From contig NZ_JAFBDZ010000010.1 in the NCBI RefSeq assembly GCF_016908495.1, positions 1 to 48,996 of the forward strand: 48,996 nt of DNA, given 5' to 3'. The DNA comes from Rossellomorea pakistanensis. Its GTDB lineage: Bacteria > Bacillota > Bacilli > Bacillales > Bacillaceae_B. Below the pieces are notes generated by a model. That model did no database searches, was not told the DNA's origin, and saw only the letters and a list, made by a program, of their open reading frames with translations. Numbering within the stretch: position 1 is the first letter of the stretch; every line of letters begins with the position of its first letter. The translations under genes were made by a program, and so were the position numbers. This document shows, one piece after another, positions 48,163-48,996 of this stretch.

Positions 48163-48861
48163 TCGAATAGTCTGCCTTAAAAAGTTTCCCACTTTCAAGC
48201 TATTTCTAAACCTTTTATGATAAAAATATAATTAAAAATTTCGCTGATTATGTTAATGACATTTATCAAGTTTTATCTAACATAATTGACCCTAATGTTT
48301 TTGTCTTTAAATTAGAAGGACGAATTTGAACTTCCACACTCTAATAAATACGTTAAATCTACTTGCCTATAAAGCGATGTATGGTATCCCCAAAGCCTTG
48401 ATAATCCCAAATAAAAAAAGAAACTTTTCACTTTATAGATCATCTATTATCCATTGTATTCAAGACCATAATACAGGGTTTCAATAGCGATTAATTGATT
48501 ATCCGATAAGTTAGAAGTAATGGTCTTTAAAGAAATTGACTTTCTTTTTGTTTTTGAACAGATGGTTTAACCCAGCTTACACTCTTTCTAATTGCTTCAT
48601 TTAAATCAAGGCTTTTATAGAATGTTGTCATATAGTGTCGAATAACGATAGAAAGGGGAAAGTTGAAAATTGAAGTAGAAAAGTTGAAAATTAGCGACAT
48701 CATTTTGTTTTTTTCAATGGTTACACTCCAGTATTAATACTACTTTTCATAAAAAACCTTTGATATATAATAAGACTGTTGAATAACTGAACATTTTGAT
48801 TAACAAATCTCACGTTTTCACAAAATGATTTCGAACTTAGGAATTTTATAATTAACAACAC
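48163..48861. other. AT-rich spacer between rRNA operon and ctsR, no recognised gene
   Basis: About 700 bases hold no recognised gene, tRNA or mobile element. Short minus-strand frames exist, notably 48527-48631 (34 codons, starting MTTFYKSLDLNEAIRKS), another reading on in a different phase just after it (containing TSNLSDNQLIAIETLYYG), and a further ATG frame of about 43 codons after that. None has a good ribosome-binding site. A 12-base direct repeat (AAGTTGAAAATT, plus strand) occurs at 48660 and 48681. Confidence 0.6.
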
Positions 48862-48894
48862 AAAAAAAGAGTATCCTGAGAAGGTTACTCTTTT
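48862..48894 (-). terminator. rRNA operon terminator
   Basis: On the minus strand a stem AAAGAGTA / TACTCTTT, extended inward by AGG / CCT, is followed by a run of T eight bases after the 5S 3' end. It is the transcription end of the rrn operon. Confidence 0.9.
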
Positions 48895-48901
48895 CCAATT
48901 A

Positions 48902-48996
48902 GCCTGGCGATGTCCTACTCTCACAGGGGCCCCCCAACTACCATTGGCGCTGGCTGCGGCTTCCGATGAGCTTCGGATCTCTTCGTCCGCTTCTCT
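48902..48996 (-). rRNA. rrf: 5S ribosomal RNA, 3' part only
   Basis: The minus strand ends with the typical 5S 3' half: GCGCCAATGGTAGTTGGGGG, then CCCCTGTGAGAGTAGGACAT and CGCCAGGC. Up to about base 48952 the match to Bacillus 5S is good, though the loop after GGGGGG is shortened. From 48953 to the edge the sequence no longer resembles 5S, which should continue with the loop A/helix II region. The gene is therefore incomplete or corrupted here. An rRNA operon in front of ctsR agrees with B. subtilis. Confidence 0.85.

Noticed and set aside
48660..48692. Direct repeat AAGTTGAAAATT with a 21-base period
   Set aside because: Only two copies in very AT-rich DNA; likely chance.
48721..48924. 67-codon minus-strand frame at the rrn terminator
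   Set aside because: It runs through the 5S 3' end and the rrn terminator, and the peptide has no known features.

Overview
The window is a 49 kb piece of a low-GC Gram-positive chromosome, almost certainly a member of the Bacillaceae. The proteins are very close to Bacillus subtilis (RpoB rifampicin region, ClpC, tufA, L2), the Shine-Dalgarno sequences are strong (AAGGAGG), and the gene order matches the B. subtilis stretch from an rRNA operon through ctsR to rpoA. Every recognised gene lies on the minus strand, so transcription runs from high to low coordinates.

Region by region, in the direction of transcription: the 3' end of a 5S rRNA with its terminator; a gene-poor spacer; the CtsR-controlled stress operon ctsR-mcsA-mcsB-clpC; radA-disA (DNA repair and c-di-AMP synthesis); yacL-ispD-ispF (PIN/TRAM protein and isoprenoid precursors); gltX; a cysteine T-box followed by cysE-cysS-mrnC-rlmB-rae1 (cysteine supply, Cys-tRNA charging, rRNA and mRNA maturation); sigH; rpmGB-secE-nusG; rplK-rplA; the L10 leader with rplJ-rplL; ybxB; rpoB-rpoC; rplGB; the str operon rpsL-rpsG-fusA-tufA; and the S10/spc/alpha superoperon from rpsJ to rpoA, including secY, adk, map, ybzG and infA.

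The window therefore holds most of the genes for ribosome assembly, the core RNA polymerase, two elongation factors, the Sec channel core and a protein quality-control operon. RNA-level control is visible at several points: a UGC-specific T-box, an L10 leader with an intrinsic terminator, a probable L1 site between rplK and rplA, a conserved S10 leader behind two promoters, and a promoter-plus-terminator arrangement ahead of nusG.

I found no mobile element, CRISPR array, defence island or clearly new multi-gene system. The non-standard parts are: (1) both ends of the window, where rpoA loses its C-terminal domain in low-complexity sequence and the 5S rRNA changes abruptly into unrelated sequence, which looks like contig-end damage; (2) three substitutions in a conserved block of RpoA; (3) a roughly 0.7 kb tufA-rpsJ interval with no ybaC and only unrecognised short frames; (4) the rrn-ctsR spacer with several short, unrecognised frames; (5) the unusual nusG leader.
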